Shown here piece by piece: positions 1 through 6,593 of a stretch of DNA of 7,715 nt (position 1 is its first letter; the number at the start of each line of letters is the position of its first letter). The DNA comes from Lachnospiraceae bacterium (GTDB taxonomy: Bacteria > Bacillota > Clostridia > Lachnospirales > Lachnospiraceae). The notes under the pieces are model-generated. The model saw only the letters and a program-made list of their open reading frames with translations, ran no database searches and was not told the DNA's origin. The stretch lies in assembly GCA_900759225.1 (NCBI GenBank), contig CAAEUM010000138.1:1-7715 (forward strand). The letters are read 5' to 3'. A program made the translations under genes and the position numbers.

Positions 1-1
1 C

Positions 2-43
2 ACACTGGTAAAGGCTATTGAGGGCGGCCTTGGAGAAATGTAA
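2..43 (+). CDS. 3' end of an unidentified upstream gene (partial)
   Basis: The second frame is open from the window edge and reads TLVKAIEGGLGEM before a TAA stop at 41-43. Only 13 residues are visible, so the product cannot be named. The only support for a real coding end is that a hairpin with terminator character begins about 24 bases downstream and a new promoter follows it. The visible tail does not let me say whether this is dnaG, the usual neighbour of a principal sigma gene. It could also be a chance open stretch. Confidence 0.4.
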   Translation, partial: TLVKAIEGGLGEM

Positions 44-66
44 AATCCCCTCACAGATAGGAAGAT

Positions 67-110
67 ACACCCGCTGTACAGGAAGGAACATCCTGTGGGC
101 GGGTGTCTTT
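67..110 (+). terminator. Probable intrinsic terminator of the upstream gene
   Basis: ACACCCGC (67-74) pairs perfectly with GCGGGTGT (99-106). Inside it, ACAGGA (78-83) pairs with TCCTGT (91-96), leaving a 7-base loop, so the whole folds as one long GC-rich hairpin with a small internal loop. The downstream tract is CTTTCGTTGTT, only moderately T-rich, so termination may be incomplete. It sits between a stop codon and the next promoter, as expected for a terminator. Confidence 0.7.
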
Positions 111-115
111 CGTTG

Positions 116-144
116 TTGACGGTTAAAGTGAAAAACGGTATAAT
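116..144 (+). promoter_or_regulatory. Sigma-A-type promoter of the DUF5721-sigma unit
   Basis: The -35 box is TTGACG (116-121) and the -10 box is TATAAT (139-144), with a 17-base spacer, one base from full consensus. Transcription should start near 151, giving a leader of about 24 bases before the ATG at 175. No operator-like inverted repeat overlaps it, which suggests constitutive or housekeeping expression. Confidence 0.85.
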
Positions 145-174
145 TAAGTAAGTATTTGGAAAAAGGGGAGGGTC

Positions 175-666
175 ATGACAGCACTGAAAATAGAAGATGT
201 AAAAGCCTTTACCTCCAGGCTGTTTGTGAGGGAAGACTTTGATGCATTTCTTGTGAAAGAAGTGAGCATTATTACATATAACAGCTTTACCATTGACGGG
301 CATATACGACAGGGCTACTACACGCGGGAAGAGCTGGAGGAAGGCGGTTTTGAGGAGCTTTCCACCTGGAGCATGCTGCGTCCTTTTTGTTTTTCGCTGA
401 TAAAAGGGAAAAAGCTTCCGGGAAGCTTTCGGATCGTGCTGCAGCTTCCCAGGCGCAGCCTGGAGGGCTTTGCCGGAAAAATCGGCATGGATGCAGGGCA
501 GATACAGGGGCTTTATCTGAATATACGTTATGAGGACGGTGCCCTTTACTGCGTTACGGGCACATCTATGAACCTGTTTACAATGGATAAGACGCTTGAG
601 GAGGAATGGGACAGGGCAGTAAAAGAGTTTATGCGGTCACATGGAATTGTGTGTACACAAGGCTGA
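175..666 (+). CDS. DUF5721-like protein of unknown function
   Basis: This 163-residue soluble protein has no signal peptide or membrane segment. From memory it resembles the DUF5721 family of Clostridia. The features that suggest this are an N-terminal stretch with NSFTIDGHI (36-44) and a central [16 protein letters not shown] stretch (65-80) followed by an alternating, strand-like FRIVLQL (85-91). The function is unknown and none is assigned. The ATG is preceded by a GGGGAGGG Shine-Dalgarno tract (165-172), with slightly tight spacing. The gene follows directly on a strong promoter and ends 40 bases before the start of the sigma-factor gene, with no terminator between, so the two are very probably co-transcribed. 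The conserved Trp, Arg and Cys in the central block might mark a binding surface; that is a guess. The family assignment is moderate, but the reading frame is secure. Confidence 0.8.
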   Translation: MTALKIEDVKAFTSRLFVREDFDAFLVKEVSIITYNSFTIDGHIRQGYYTREELEEGGFEELSTWSMLRPFCFSLIKGKKLPGSFRIVLQLPRRSLEGFAGKIGMDAGQIQGLYLNIRYEDGALYCVTGTSMNLFTMDKTLEEEWDRAVKEFMRSHGIVCTQG

Positions 667-706
667 TGCTACGCTGGAAAATCCTGCATACTTGGGAGGA
701 AAAGGG

Positions 707-1927
707 ATGGACAAGAAACGACTGGAAACGATTATGGGCGCGTTAAGCGCACAGGCTGCCTTAAATGAGAACAAGCTGGATATGACCCAGGTGCTGGATG
801 CCTTTGCGGCGGAACAGGTCACGCCGGAGGAAATGGAGGACATTTACGGAAAGCTGGGAAAACGTGGGATCCATATTCTGGCAGAGGGAGTAGAGGATCA
901 GGACAGTGAGGGGGATGACAGCTTCCTTCTGGAGGATGATTCCCAGGATACCTTTCAGAATCAGCAGAAACTGGTGCAGGATCGTGTTGCATGGAACCAG
1001 GATTCCCTGGATGACGGGGATATGGAACCAGCCTTTATATCTCAGGATATGGCCCAGGAGGAGGACAGCTATGACAAGGAACAGCTTCTGGAGGGTGTAG
1101 CTGCCACAGACCCAATACGGGAGTATCTAAAGGAAATAGGCTCCATTTCTCTTCTGACTCCGGAGGAGGAAACTGCCCTTGCAAAGCGTAAGTCTGAGGG
1201 GGATATCCAGGCGGGGAAAAAGCTTGTGGAGGCAAACCTGCGCCTTGTAGTCAGCATTGCAAAACGGTATGCAGGCCGGGGCATGAGCTTTCTTGACCTT
1301 GTGCAGGAGGGCAATATGGGTCTTATGAAGGCAGTGGAAAAGTTTGACTATTCCAAGGGATACCGTCTCAGCACCTACGCAACCTGGTGGGTGAAGCAGT
1401 CCATTACCCGGGCTCTGGCAGACCAGTCCCGGACGATCCGCCTTCCGGTCCACATGGTGGAGGCGGTGAACCGCATACGGCGTGCTCAGCGTGCATTGTC
1501 TGTCAGCCTTGGCAGGGAACCCTCAAACGAGGAGATCGGCCGTGAGATCCATATGTCAGAAAAGCGGGTGACAGAGCTGATTCAGGCTGCCGGTGATACT
1601 GTATCTCTGGAAACGCCGGTAGGGGATGAGGACGGCTCCAACTTAGGGGATTTTGTGGCAGATGATTCCAATGCATCCACAGAAGAAAAGGCTGAAAGCA
1701 TATTTTTGCGTGAGGAGATTGAGGAGATGCTCCAGGGTCTAAATCCCAGAGAGCGTGAGGTTATCATCCTGCGCTTTGGCCTGGAAACAGGGCATCCGCT
1801 GACGCTGGAGGAGGTAGGAAAGCGCTTTAATGTTACCAGGGAGCGAATCAGGCAGATTGAGACAGCGGCCTTAAGAAAGCTGCGCAACCCTTCAAGGAGC
1901 AAGAAAATACGGGATTTTCTTCCGTAA
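707..1927 (+). CDS. rpoD: RNA polymerase sigma factor, RpoD/SigA type
   Basis: This is a sigma-70 factor of the primary class, which directs core RNA polymerase to -35/-10 promoters. The start is the ATG at 707 because GGGAGGA lies 6 bases upstream. An in-frame ATG at 641 would overlap the previous gene and has no such site. The product has 406 residues. A region 1.1-like helical domain spans about 1-61. A strongly acidic, low-complexity spacer spans about 62-133. Region 1.2 begins at [11 protein letters not shown] (135). Region 2 includes [14 protein letters not shown] and the -10-reading helix [14 protein letters not shown] (224-237), followed by LPVHM (246-250). Region 4.2 carries the helix-turn-helix [20 protein letters not shown] (366-385), and the protein ends RDFLP. 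The Gln and Thr that contact the -10 element, and the Arg/Glu residues of the -35 helix, are kept, so standard promoters should be recognised. Region 2 differs from typical RpoD at several usually fixed positions (KQSITRAL for [17 protein letters not shown] for IQEGNLGLI). It may therefore be a second RpoD-like paralogue rather than the housekeeping factor. Confidence 0.9.
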   Translation: MDKKRLETIMGALSAQAALNENKLDMTQVLDAFAAEQVTPEEMEDIYGKLGKRGIHILAEGVEDQDSEGDDSFLLEDDSQDTFQNQQKLVQDRVAWNQDSLDDGDMEPAFISQDMAQEEDSYDKEQLLEGVAATDPIREYLKEIGSISLLTPEEETALAKRKSEGDIQAGKKLVEANLRLVVSIAKRYAGRGMSFLDLVQEGNMGLMKAVEKFDYSKGYRLSTYATWWVKQSITRALADQSRTIRLPVHMVEAVNRIRRAQRALSVSLGREPSNEEIGREIHMSEKRVTELIQAAGDTVSLETPVGDEDGSNLGDFVADDSNASTEEKAESIFLREEIEEMLQGLNPREREVIILRFGLETGHPLTLEEVGKRFNVTRERIRQIETAALRKLRNPSRSKKIRDFLP

Positions 1928-1960
1928 GGGCTGCTATATAATGCTTCAGCCAGGGGGCAT

Positions 1961-1991
1961 CTTCTTAGTTTGGCTGCACCGCACTAAGAAG
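1961..1991. repeat. 9-bp perfect inverted repeat after the sigma gene
   Basis: CTTCTTAGT (1961-1969) is the exact reverse complement of ACTAAGAAG (1983-1991), with a 13-base loop. It lies 33 bases after the sigma stop codon. No T-run follows; the next bases are CATCGGATGTCC and the nearest T-cluster is about 17 bases away. It is therefore a poor intrinsic terminator and could be an mRNA 3'-end stabilising hairpin or a protein-binding site. Confidence 0.5.
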
Positions 1992-2038
1992 CATCGGATG
2001 TCCATCAATTTTCCCGCCCTCTGAACTGTTACGATTTA

Positions 2039-2065
2039 TTAGCACTCAACAAAAATGAGTGCTAA
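2039..2065. promoter_or_regulatory. CIRCE operator (HrcA binding site)
   Basis: TTAGCACTC (2039-2047), a 9-base spacer and GAGTGCTAA (2057-2065) match the CIRCE consensus exactly in both arms and spacer length. CIRCE is the operator of HrcA, the heat-shock repressor of Gram-positive class I heat-shock genes such as groESL and dnaK. Here it ends 7 bases before the -35 box of the htpG promoter, so htpG is predicted to be HrcA-controlled and induced on heat shock. hrcA itself is not in the window. Confidence 0.95.
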
Positions 2066-2072
2066 TTTTTTA

Positions 2073-2101
2073 TTGACTTTTTCTGTACAAGGTACTAAAA
2101 T
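2073..2101 (+). promoter_or_regulatory. Sigma-A-type promoter of htpG
   Basis: TTGACT (2073-2078) and TAAAAT (2096-2101) are separated by 17 bases, a good vegetative promoter. Transcription should start around 2108, leaving a leader of about 110 bases before the htpG ATG. A CIRCE operator abuts the upstream side. Confidence 0.8.
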
Positions 2102-2122
2102 ATAGCCTATGAGCATTGATGG

Positions 2123-2180
2123 AATGTAACTGCCCGGCAGGTTCCGGCTGGCGGGATGAGGTATCGGAGCAGTTACCATT
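2123..2180 (+). other. Foldable 5' leader of the htpG mRNA
   Basis: TAACTGC (2127-2133) pairs with GCAGTTA (2169-2175). AATG (2123-2126) and CATT (2177-2180) extend the stem across one bulged C, giving about 11 pairs. Inside, CCCGGCAG (2133-2140) pairs with CTGGCGGG (2148-2155) at seven of eight positions, with a 7-base loop; base 2133 can belong to only one of the two stems. The structure sits within the predicted transcript, about 20 bases before the Shine-Dalgarno AAAGAGG (2201-2207). Whether it is regulatory is unknown; it matches no riboswitch class I can name. Confidence 0.5.
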
Positions 2181-2217
2181 GAATTAACGATTATTTTAAG
2201 AAAGAGGCGTATTGAAT

Positions 2218-4230
2218 ATGGCAAAGAAAGGCAGTTTATCAATTACAAGTGAGAATATTTTCCCTGTGATCAAGAAGTGGCTCTACTCAGACCACGATAT
2301 TTTTTACAGAGAGCTTATCAGCAACGGCTGTGACGCGATCACAAAGCTGAAGAAGCTGGAGCTTATGGGGGAATATGAAAAGCCGGAGGACGTGGAGTAT
2401 AAGATTCAGGTTAAAGTCAATCCAAATGAAAAGACAATTACAGTAATTGATAACGGTCTTGGCATGACGGAAGAGGAGATTGACAAGTATATCAATCAGA
2501 TTGCATTTTCCGGTGTTCAGGATTTCATGGAAAAATATAAGGACAAGGCAAATGAGGATCAGATTATCGGTCATTTCGGCCTTGGATTTTATTCCGCATT
2601 TATGGTTGCTGACAGAGTCACCATTGATTCCTTATCCTATAGACAGGATGCAAAGCCGGTGCACTGGGAATCAGAGGGCGGCATTGATTTTGAGATGAGC
2701 GACGGCGATAAGGCAGAGGTAGGTACGAAGATCACGCTTTATCTCAATGAGGAAAGCAGCGAGTTCTGCAATGAATACAGGGCAAGAGAGGTTATTGAAA
2801 AATACTGTGCATTTATGCCTGTATCCATTTTTCTTGACAATGAAGCAGCAGAGCCGCAGTATGAGACCATTGAAAAGGATGAGCTGACAGAGAAGGATAC
2901 CGTTGTGGAGACAGTGGTAGAGCCTGCAAAAACAGAAGAGAAGGAAAAGGAGGACGGCACCAAGGAAACCGTTGAGGTTGAGCCTTCCAGGGAGCGCTAT
3001 AAGATTTTAAAGCGCCCTGTTGCCTTAAATGATACAACCCCTCTGTGGAACAAGCATCCAAATGAGTGTACAGAAGAGGAATATAAGGATTTTTACCGAA
3101 AGGTATTCAGGGATTTCAAGGAGCCTCTGTTCTGGATCCACCTGAATATGGATTATCCCTTTAATTTAAAGGGCATCCTTTACTTTCCAAAGATCAATAT
3201 GGAGTATGACAGCCTTGAGGGAACCATCAAGCTGTACAATAATCAAGTGTTCATTGCAGACAACATTAAGGAGGTGATTCCTGAGTTCTTAATGCTGTTA
3301 AAGGGTGTCATTGACTGTCCTGACCTGCCTCTCAATGTTTCAAGAAGCGCCCTGCAGAATGATGGGTTTGTAAAGAAGATTTCGGATTACATCACAAAGA
3401 AAGTTGCAGACAAGCTTTCCGGCATGTGCAAGACAGACCGGGAAAACTATGAAAAATACTGGGATGATATTGCCCCATTTATTAAGTTTGGATATATTAA
3501 GGATGAGAAATTCTCTGAGAAGATGGGGGATTACATCCTGTATAAGAACTTGGAGGGCAAATACCTGACTTTGGATGACTGCCTGGAGGAAAACAAGGAG
3601 AAGCATGAGAACACTGTGTTCTATGTAACCGATGAAAAGGCACAGAGCCAGTACATCAACCTCTTTAAGGAGGAGGGCATTGACGCCGTTATTATGCCGG
3701 CAGCCATTGACAGCCCCTTTATCAGCCATGTGGAGCAGAAGAAGGAGGGCCTTAAATTCCTCCGTATTGATGCAGACTTAAACGCATCCTTTAAGGAAGA
3801 GATAAAGGAGGACGATGAGGACTTTAAGAAATCCTCTGAGGAGCTGACTGAGGTATTTAAGAAGGCTTTAAAGAATGATAAACTGGATATTAAGGTTGAA
3901 AAAATGAAGAATACCGGCGTTGCGTCTATGATCACTGTATCTGAGGAAACAAGGCGTATGCAGGACATGATGAAGATGTACAGCATGGGCGGTGCAATGG
4001 ATATGAGCATGTTTGGCGGAAGCGGCGAGACACTGGTGCTGAATGCAAACCATCCGCTGGTTCAGTATGTGCTGGCAAATAAAGAGGGCGAAAACACAGA
4101 GAAAATCTGTGAGCAGCTGTATGACCTGGCTTCCTTAAGCCACGGGCAGCTTTCGCCGGAGCGTATGACTGCCTTTGTAGCCCGCAGCAATGAGATCATG
4201 CTTCTTATGGCAGGGGAAAAGAAGGACTAA
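2218..4230 (+). CDS. htpG: Hsp90-family chaperone HtpG
   Basis: HtpG is the cytoplasmic bacterial Hsp90, an ATP-driven dimer that remodels client proteins. The ATG at 2218 is chosen because AAAGAGG (2201-2207) is 10 bases upstream; a TTG two codons earlier is too close to it. The product has 670 residues, longer than the roughly 625 of E. coli and B. subtilis HtpG. The N-terminal GHL ATPase domain shows ELISNGCDA (Glu32 and Asn36, general base and Mg2+ ligand), DNGLGM (78-83), the lid-hinge GHFGLGFYSAF (118-128) and GTKITL (169-174). A highly charged segment rich in Glu and Lys follows at about 213-258. The middle domain has WIHLNMDYPFNLKGILYFP and LPLNVSRSALQ (370-380), with the ATP-contacting Arg at 376. 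A Met/Gly-rich stretch (MMKMYSMGGAMDMSMFGG) precedes the C-terminal dimerisation region. The N-box is SNGCDA where most HtpG have SNASDA, which marks a divergent clostridial branch. It has its own CIRCE, promoter and terminator, so it is monocistronic. Confidence 0.97.
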   Translation: MAKKGSLSITSENIFPVIKKWLYSDHDIFYRELISNGCDAITKLKKLELMGEYEKPEDVEYKIQVKVNPNEKTITVIDNGLGMTEEEIDKYINQIAFSGVQDFMEKYKDKANEDQIIGHFGLGFYSAFMVADRVTIDSLSYRQDAKPVHWESEGGIDFEMSDGDKAEVGTKITLYLNEESSEFCNEYRAREVIEKYCAFMPVSIFLDNEAAEPQYETIEKDELTEKDTVVETVVEPAKTEEKEKEDGTKETVEVEPSRERYKILKRPVALNDTTPLWNKHPNECTEEEYKDFYRKVFRDFKEPLFWIHLNMDYPFNLKGILYFPKINMEYDSLEGTIKLYNNQVFIADNIKEVIPEFLMLLKGVIDCPDLPLNVSRSALQNDGFVKKISDYITKKVADKLSGMCKTDRENYEKYWDDIAPFIKFGYIKDEKFSEKMGDYILYKNLEGKYLTLDDCLEENKEKHENTVFYVTDEKAQSQYINLFKEEGIDAVIMPAAIDSPFISHVEQKKEGLKFLRIDADLNASFKEEIKEDDEDFKKSSEELTEVFKKALKNDKLDIKVEKMKNTGVASMITVSEETRRMQDMMKMYSMGGAMDMSMFGGSGETLVLNANHPLVQYVLANKEGENTEKICEQLYDLASLSHGQLSPERMTAFVARSNEIMLLMAGEKKD

Positions 4231-4274
4231 TGTAGAGGAAAAACGGACTGAAAACAGAATATGGAAGTTCATTT

Positions 4275-4314
4275 GAAAACGGTATGGCCTGTTGGCTGTG
4301 CCGTTTTCTTTTTT
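4275..4314 (+). terminator. Intrinsic terminator of htpG
   Basis: GAAAACGG (4275-4282) pairs with CCGTTTTC (4301-4308). The stem continues inward with G-U wobbles and a GCC/GGC core to about 15 pairs around a TGTT loop, and TTTTTT (4309-4314) follows at once. It lies 44 bases after the htpG stop and separates htpG from the potassium-uptake genes. Confidence 0.93.
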
Positions 4315-4327
4315 ATAACATCTTAAT

Positions 4328-4358
4328 TTGACAGCCTCTACTCTTTTCCACTTTTAAT
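4328..4358 (+). promoter_or_regulatory. Candidate promoter of the kdp locus
   Basis: A perfect -35 hexamer TTGACA (4328-4333) follows the htpG terminator. The best -10-like sequence is TTTAAT (4353-4358), at a 19-base spacing that is longer than ideal. Weak spacing and an imperfect -10 fit a promoter that needs an activator such as KdpE, but no KdpE site can be recognised. The position between a terminator and the first gene of the next unit supports the call. Confidence 0.45.
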
Positions 4359-4413
4359 TTTTTTTGATGTATTCTGATACCATCAGGAAGAAAAGAGGAG
4401 TGTACAAGTAAGC

Positions 4414-4605
4414 ATGAATATTGAAAGAGAAATCCGTAAGTTCGAATATGAATTTGATATAAAAGCAGAGCGGTTTGTCTGGCACCATCCGTTTTTGGGT
4501 TTTCTGGCTGTTTTTATTGTTATCCCGGTCATTGTACTGGCCTGCGTCTGCATGAGTACAGCGATTATCACATTTCCCATCATATGGGCTTTTGGACTGC
4601 TGTAA
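4414..4605 (+). CDS. Small membrane protein of unknown function upstream of kdp
   Basis: This is a 63-residue protein that I do not recognise. Residues 1-25 are charged and probably helical (MNIEREIRKFEYEFDIKAER), followed by FVWHHPFLGF. Residues 27-63 are almost entirely hydrophobic and could form one long or two short membrane spans, with Cys44 and Cys46 in the middle. A GAGGAG site lies at 4395-4400, 13 bases before the ATG, which is rather long. The frame is open, the composition is membrane-like, and the gene starts the unit that continues into kdp, so it is probably real. Its stop is 92 bases from the next small gene, and no convincing terminator intervenes. It might assist or regulate Kdp, but that rests on position only. 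Confidence 0.7.
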   Translation: MNIEREIRKFEYEFDIKAERFVWHHPFLGFLAVFIVIPVIVLACVCMSTAIITFPIIWAFGLL

Positions 4606-4697
4606 TCTTTATTTCATTTTAAGATTGTCTTTGAATGTCTAATACCGTTTTTAGGGAAAAGGATATATCATAATTCAGGCAGAGAGGAGGAAACATT
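4606..4697 (+). other. Gap between the two small membrane genes
   Basis: This 92-base AT-rich gap has no clear promoter. AATCTT (4604-4609) and AAGATT (4621-4626) could form a weak 6-bp A/T hairpin that is too poor to be called a terminator. AGAGGAGG (4683-4690) near the 3' end is the ribosome binding site of the 33-aa gene. I see no riboswitch-like fold here. Confidence 0.4.
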
Positions 4698-4799
4698 ATG
4701 ATGGATCTTATCATGACAGCAGCTCTGGCAGGCTGCATTGGCCTGATGTTCCTGCTGATTGAATGGTGCAGGAAGCAGGTAGAGAAAAATGAAATGTAA
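4698..4799 (+). CDS. 33-aa single-span membrane peptide preceding kdpF
   Basis: The reading frame encodes 33 residues beginning MMDLIMTAALAGCIG. One hydrophobic helix spans about residues 4-21 and is followed by a positively charged tail (EWCRKQVEKNE). AGAGGAGG lies 7 bases before the first ATG (4698); the second ATG at 4701 is also possible. The stop codon is embedded in the Shine-Dalgarno AAGGAG (4798-4803) of kdpF, indicating translational coupling. From memory, short single-span proteins with a Cys and charged residues after the helix occur ahead of kdpF in other kdp operons, so this could be an accessory Kdp peptide; I cannot confirm the relationship. It is too short for most gene finders. 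Confidence 0.7.
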   Translation: MMDLIMTAALAGCIGLMFLLIEWCRKQVEKNEM

Positions 4800-4814
4800 G
4801 GAGAAAATAATAGG

Positions 4815-4889
4815 ATGATTCTTGGGATTATTATTTTATTGCTGGGGGGCTATCTGTTTTATGCATTGCTTAACCCGGAAAAGTTTTAA
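4815..4889 (+). CDS. kdpF: KdpF, small subunit of the K+-transporting ATPase
   Basis: KdpF is a single-helix peptide that stabilises the KdpFABC complex in the membrane. The product has 24 residues, MILGIIILLLGGYLFYALLNPEKF, close to the usual 25-30. One membrane span is followed by the hallmark C-terminal NPEKF motif. The Shine-Dalgarno AAGGAG (4798-4803) overlaps the preceding stop codon, 11 bases from the ATG. The kdpA ATG lies 21 bases downstream, in the standard kdpFAB order. Confidence 0.92.
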   Translation: MILGIIILLLGGYLFYALLNPEKF

Positions 4890-4910
4890 AAACAGCAGGA
4901 GGAAAACACT

Positions 4911-6581
4911 ATGTTGCAGATTATATTGACCCTTGCCCTTTATCTGGTAATGGTAATTCCTATGGGAATTTATTTATATCACATTACAGACGGACAGCGT
5001 ACATTTGCCGACCCTGTATTTGACCGTGTAGACGGTTTTCTTTATAAAGCCTGCGGGATCGATCCTCATAAAGGGATGAGCTGGGATAAATATGCGCTGG
5101 CCCTTATAATGACCAATGGCGTTATGATCTTTTTTGGATATTTAATTCTCCGGATCCAGGGGATGGCATTGTTTAATCCCAACGGAATTCAGGGAATGGA
5201 GGCATCCCTCTCTTTCAACACCATAATCAGCTTTATGACAAATACCAATCTTCAGCATTATTCCGGTGAATCCGGACTGTCCTATTTATCACAGATGCTG
5301 GTGATCATCTTTATGATGTTTGTTTCTGCAGCCAGCGGTTATGCGGCCTACGCAGCTTTTATCCGGGGGCTGGCCGGAAAGACCAAGGATAATGTAGGTA
5401 ATTTCTTTTCAGATCTTATCCGCATGATTACAAGGATCCTGCTTCCTCTTTCTGTGATCGGCGGTCTGCTTTTAGTATGGCAGGGGGTTCCTCAGAATTT
5501 TTCGGGAAACGTGGTAGTGGATACCATAGAGGGAACGAAGCAGGAGATTGCTATGGGGCCGGTTGCAGCGCTGGAGATCATCAAGCACCTTGGCACCAAC
5601 GGAGGAGGCTTTTTAGGAGCCAATTCCTCAGCACCCATTGAAAATCCCACGATCCTTTCAAACCTGATCGAGCTCTATTCCATGATGCTTCTTCCAGGGG
5701 CCTGTGTGATCGCGTTTGGTAAAATGGCCCGGGGAGGACGCAGTATTTTCGCAGCCATGAGCATCTTATTTGTAATCGGGCTTAGTCTTTGCTTTTGGGC
5801 AGAAAGCCAGGGCAATCCTGCGCTTGCAGAGGTGGGCCTTAATCAGTCCATGGGAAGCATGGAAGGAAAAGAAACGCGGTTTGGCATTGCGCAGTCGGCT
5901 CTTTTTACCACCACCACCACATCATTTACGACAGGTACTGTCAATAACATGCATGACACACTTACCCCCTTAGGCGGTATGGTTCCCATGCTCCATATGA
6001 TGCTTAATGTGGTATTTGGAGGCAAAGGCGTCGGACTTATGAACATGATCATGTATGCCATTCTTGCAGTGTTCATCTGCGGCCTGATGATTGGCCGTAC
6101 GCCGGAGTACCTGGGAAAGAAAGTGGAGGGCCGTGAGATGAAACTGACAGCGCTGTGCATTATTATACATCCACTGCTTATTTTAGCCTTTTCCGCTCTG
6201 GCAATTGGAACACAGGCAGGAGTTGAGGGGATCACTAATCCGGGCTTTCATGGACTCTCACAAGTCCTGTATGAATATGCCTCTTCTGCTGCAAATAATG
6301 GTTCCGGTTTTGAAGGGCTTGCAGACAATACCCTGTTCTGGAATATTACAACAGGTCTGGCCATGTTTTTTGGCCGTTACCTCAGTTTAATACTTCAGCT
6401 GGCGATTGCCGGTTCTCTGATGAAAAAACGTTTTGTTAATGAAACTGCCGGGTCACTGCATACGGATACGATCAGCTTTGCGATTATTCTGGTATTTGTT
6501 GTTTATATCTTTGCCGCACTGACATTCTTTCCGGTGCTGGCGCTTGGCCCCATTGCAGAACATCTGACCCTTTGGGCATAA
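4911..6581 (+). CDS. kdpA: KdpA, K+-binding channel-like subunit of Kdp ATPase
   Basis: KdpA is the membrane subunit of KdpFABC that selects K+ and passes it to KdpB; it belongs to the SKT superfamily of K+ transporters. The product has 556 residues, against 557 in E. coli, so it is full length. The four pore-loop filter regions are visible: NTNLQHYSGE (111-120, with Gln115 aligning to E. coli Gln116), LGTNGGGF (227-234), TTGTVNNMHD (340-349) and ANNGSGF (461-467). The first loop has Leu where E. coli has Trp (NTNWQ). Many hydrophobic segments fit the expected 10 membrane helices. GCAGGAGG (4895-4902) gives a good ribosome site 8 bases before the ATG. The stop overlaps the ribosome site of kdpB. 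Cells usually make Kdp when K+ is scarce, under KdpDE control. Confidence 0.98.
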   Translation: MLQIILTLALYLVMVIPMGIYLYHITDGQRTFADPVFDRVDGFLYKACGIDPHKGMSWDKYALALIMTNGVMIFFGYLILRIQGMALFNPNGIQGMEASLSFNTIISFMTNTNLQHYSGESGLSYLSQMLVIIFMMFVSAASGYAAYAAFIRGLAGKTKDNVGNFFSDLIRMITRILLPLSVIGGLLLVWQGVPQNFSGNVVVDTIEGTKQEIAMGPVAALEIIKHLGTNGGGFLGANSSAPIENPTILSNLIELYSMMLLPGACVIAFGKMARGGRSIFAAMSILFVIGLSLCFWAESQGNPALAEVGLNQSMGSMEGKETRFGIAQSALFTTTTTSFTTGTVNNMHDTLTPLGGMVPMLHMMLNVVFGGKGVGLMNMIMYAILAVFICGLMIGRTPEYLGKKVEGREMKLTALCIIIHPLLILAFSALAIGTQAGVEGITNPGFHGLSQVLYEYASSAANNGSGFEGLADNTLFWNITTGLAMFFGRYLSLILQLAIAGSLMKKRFVNETAGSLHTDTISFAIILVFVVYIFAALTFFPVLALGPIAEHLTLWA

Positions 6582-6593
6582 GGAGGAAGTCTT

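Noticed and set aside
651..658. The palindrome GTGTACAC at the end of the DUF5721 gene as an operator
   Set aside because: It is only 8 bp, lies inside coding sequence and has no promoter beside it, so chance occurrence is the simpler explanation.
641..706. An upstream ATG at 641 as the start of the sigma factor
   Set aside because: It would overlap the preceding gene, has no ribosome site, and adds 22 residues unlike a sigma N-terminus, whereas the ATG at 707 has a strong GGGAGGA site.
1937..1942. TATAAT just after the sigma stop codon as a promoter -10
   Set aside because: The bases 17 upstream are ATTTTC-like, with no -35 element.
4261..4326. A 21-codon reading frame starting ATG GAA GTT
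   Set aside because: It runs straight through the htpG terminator hairpin and lacks a ribosome binding site, so it is a chance frame.
4231..4413. A c-di-AMP (ydaO-type) riboswitch, which often controls potassium transport genes in Firmicutes
   Set aside because: The space after the htpG terminator is only about 100 bases, AT-rich, and shows none of the paired-stem architecture of that class. No second terminator that could act as its switch is present.
5843..6235. Long minus-strand open frames inside kdpA, the sigma gene and htpG
   Set aside because: They lie wholly within strongly supported + strand genes, have no ribosome sites, and their low-complexity translations are typical of antisense shadows.
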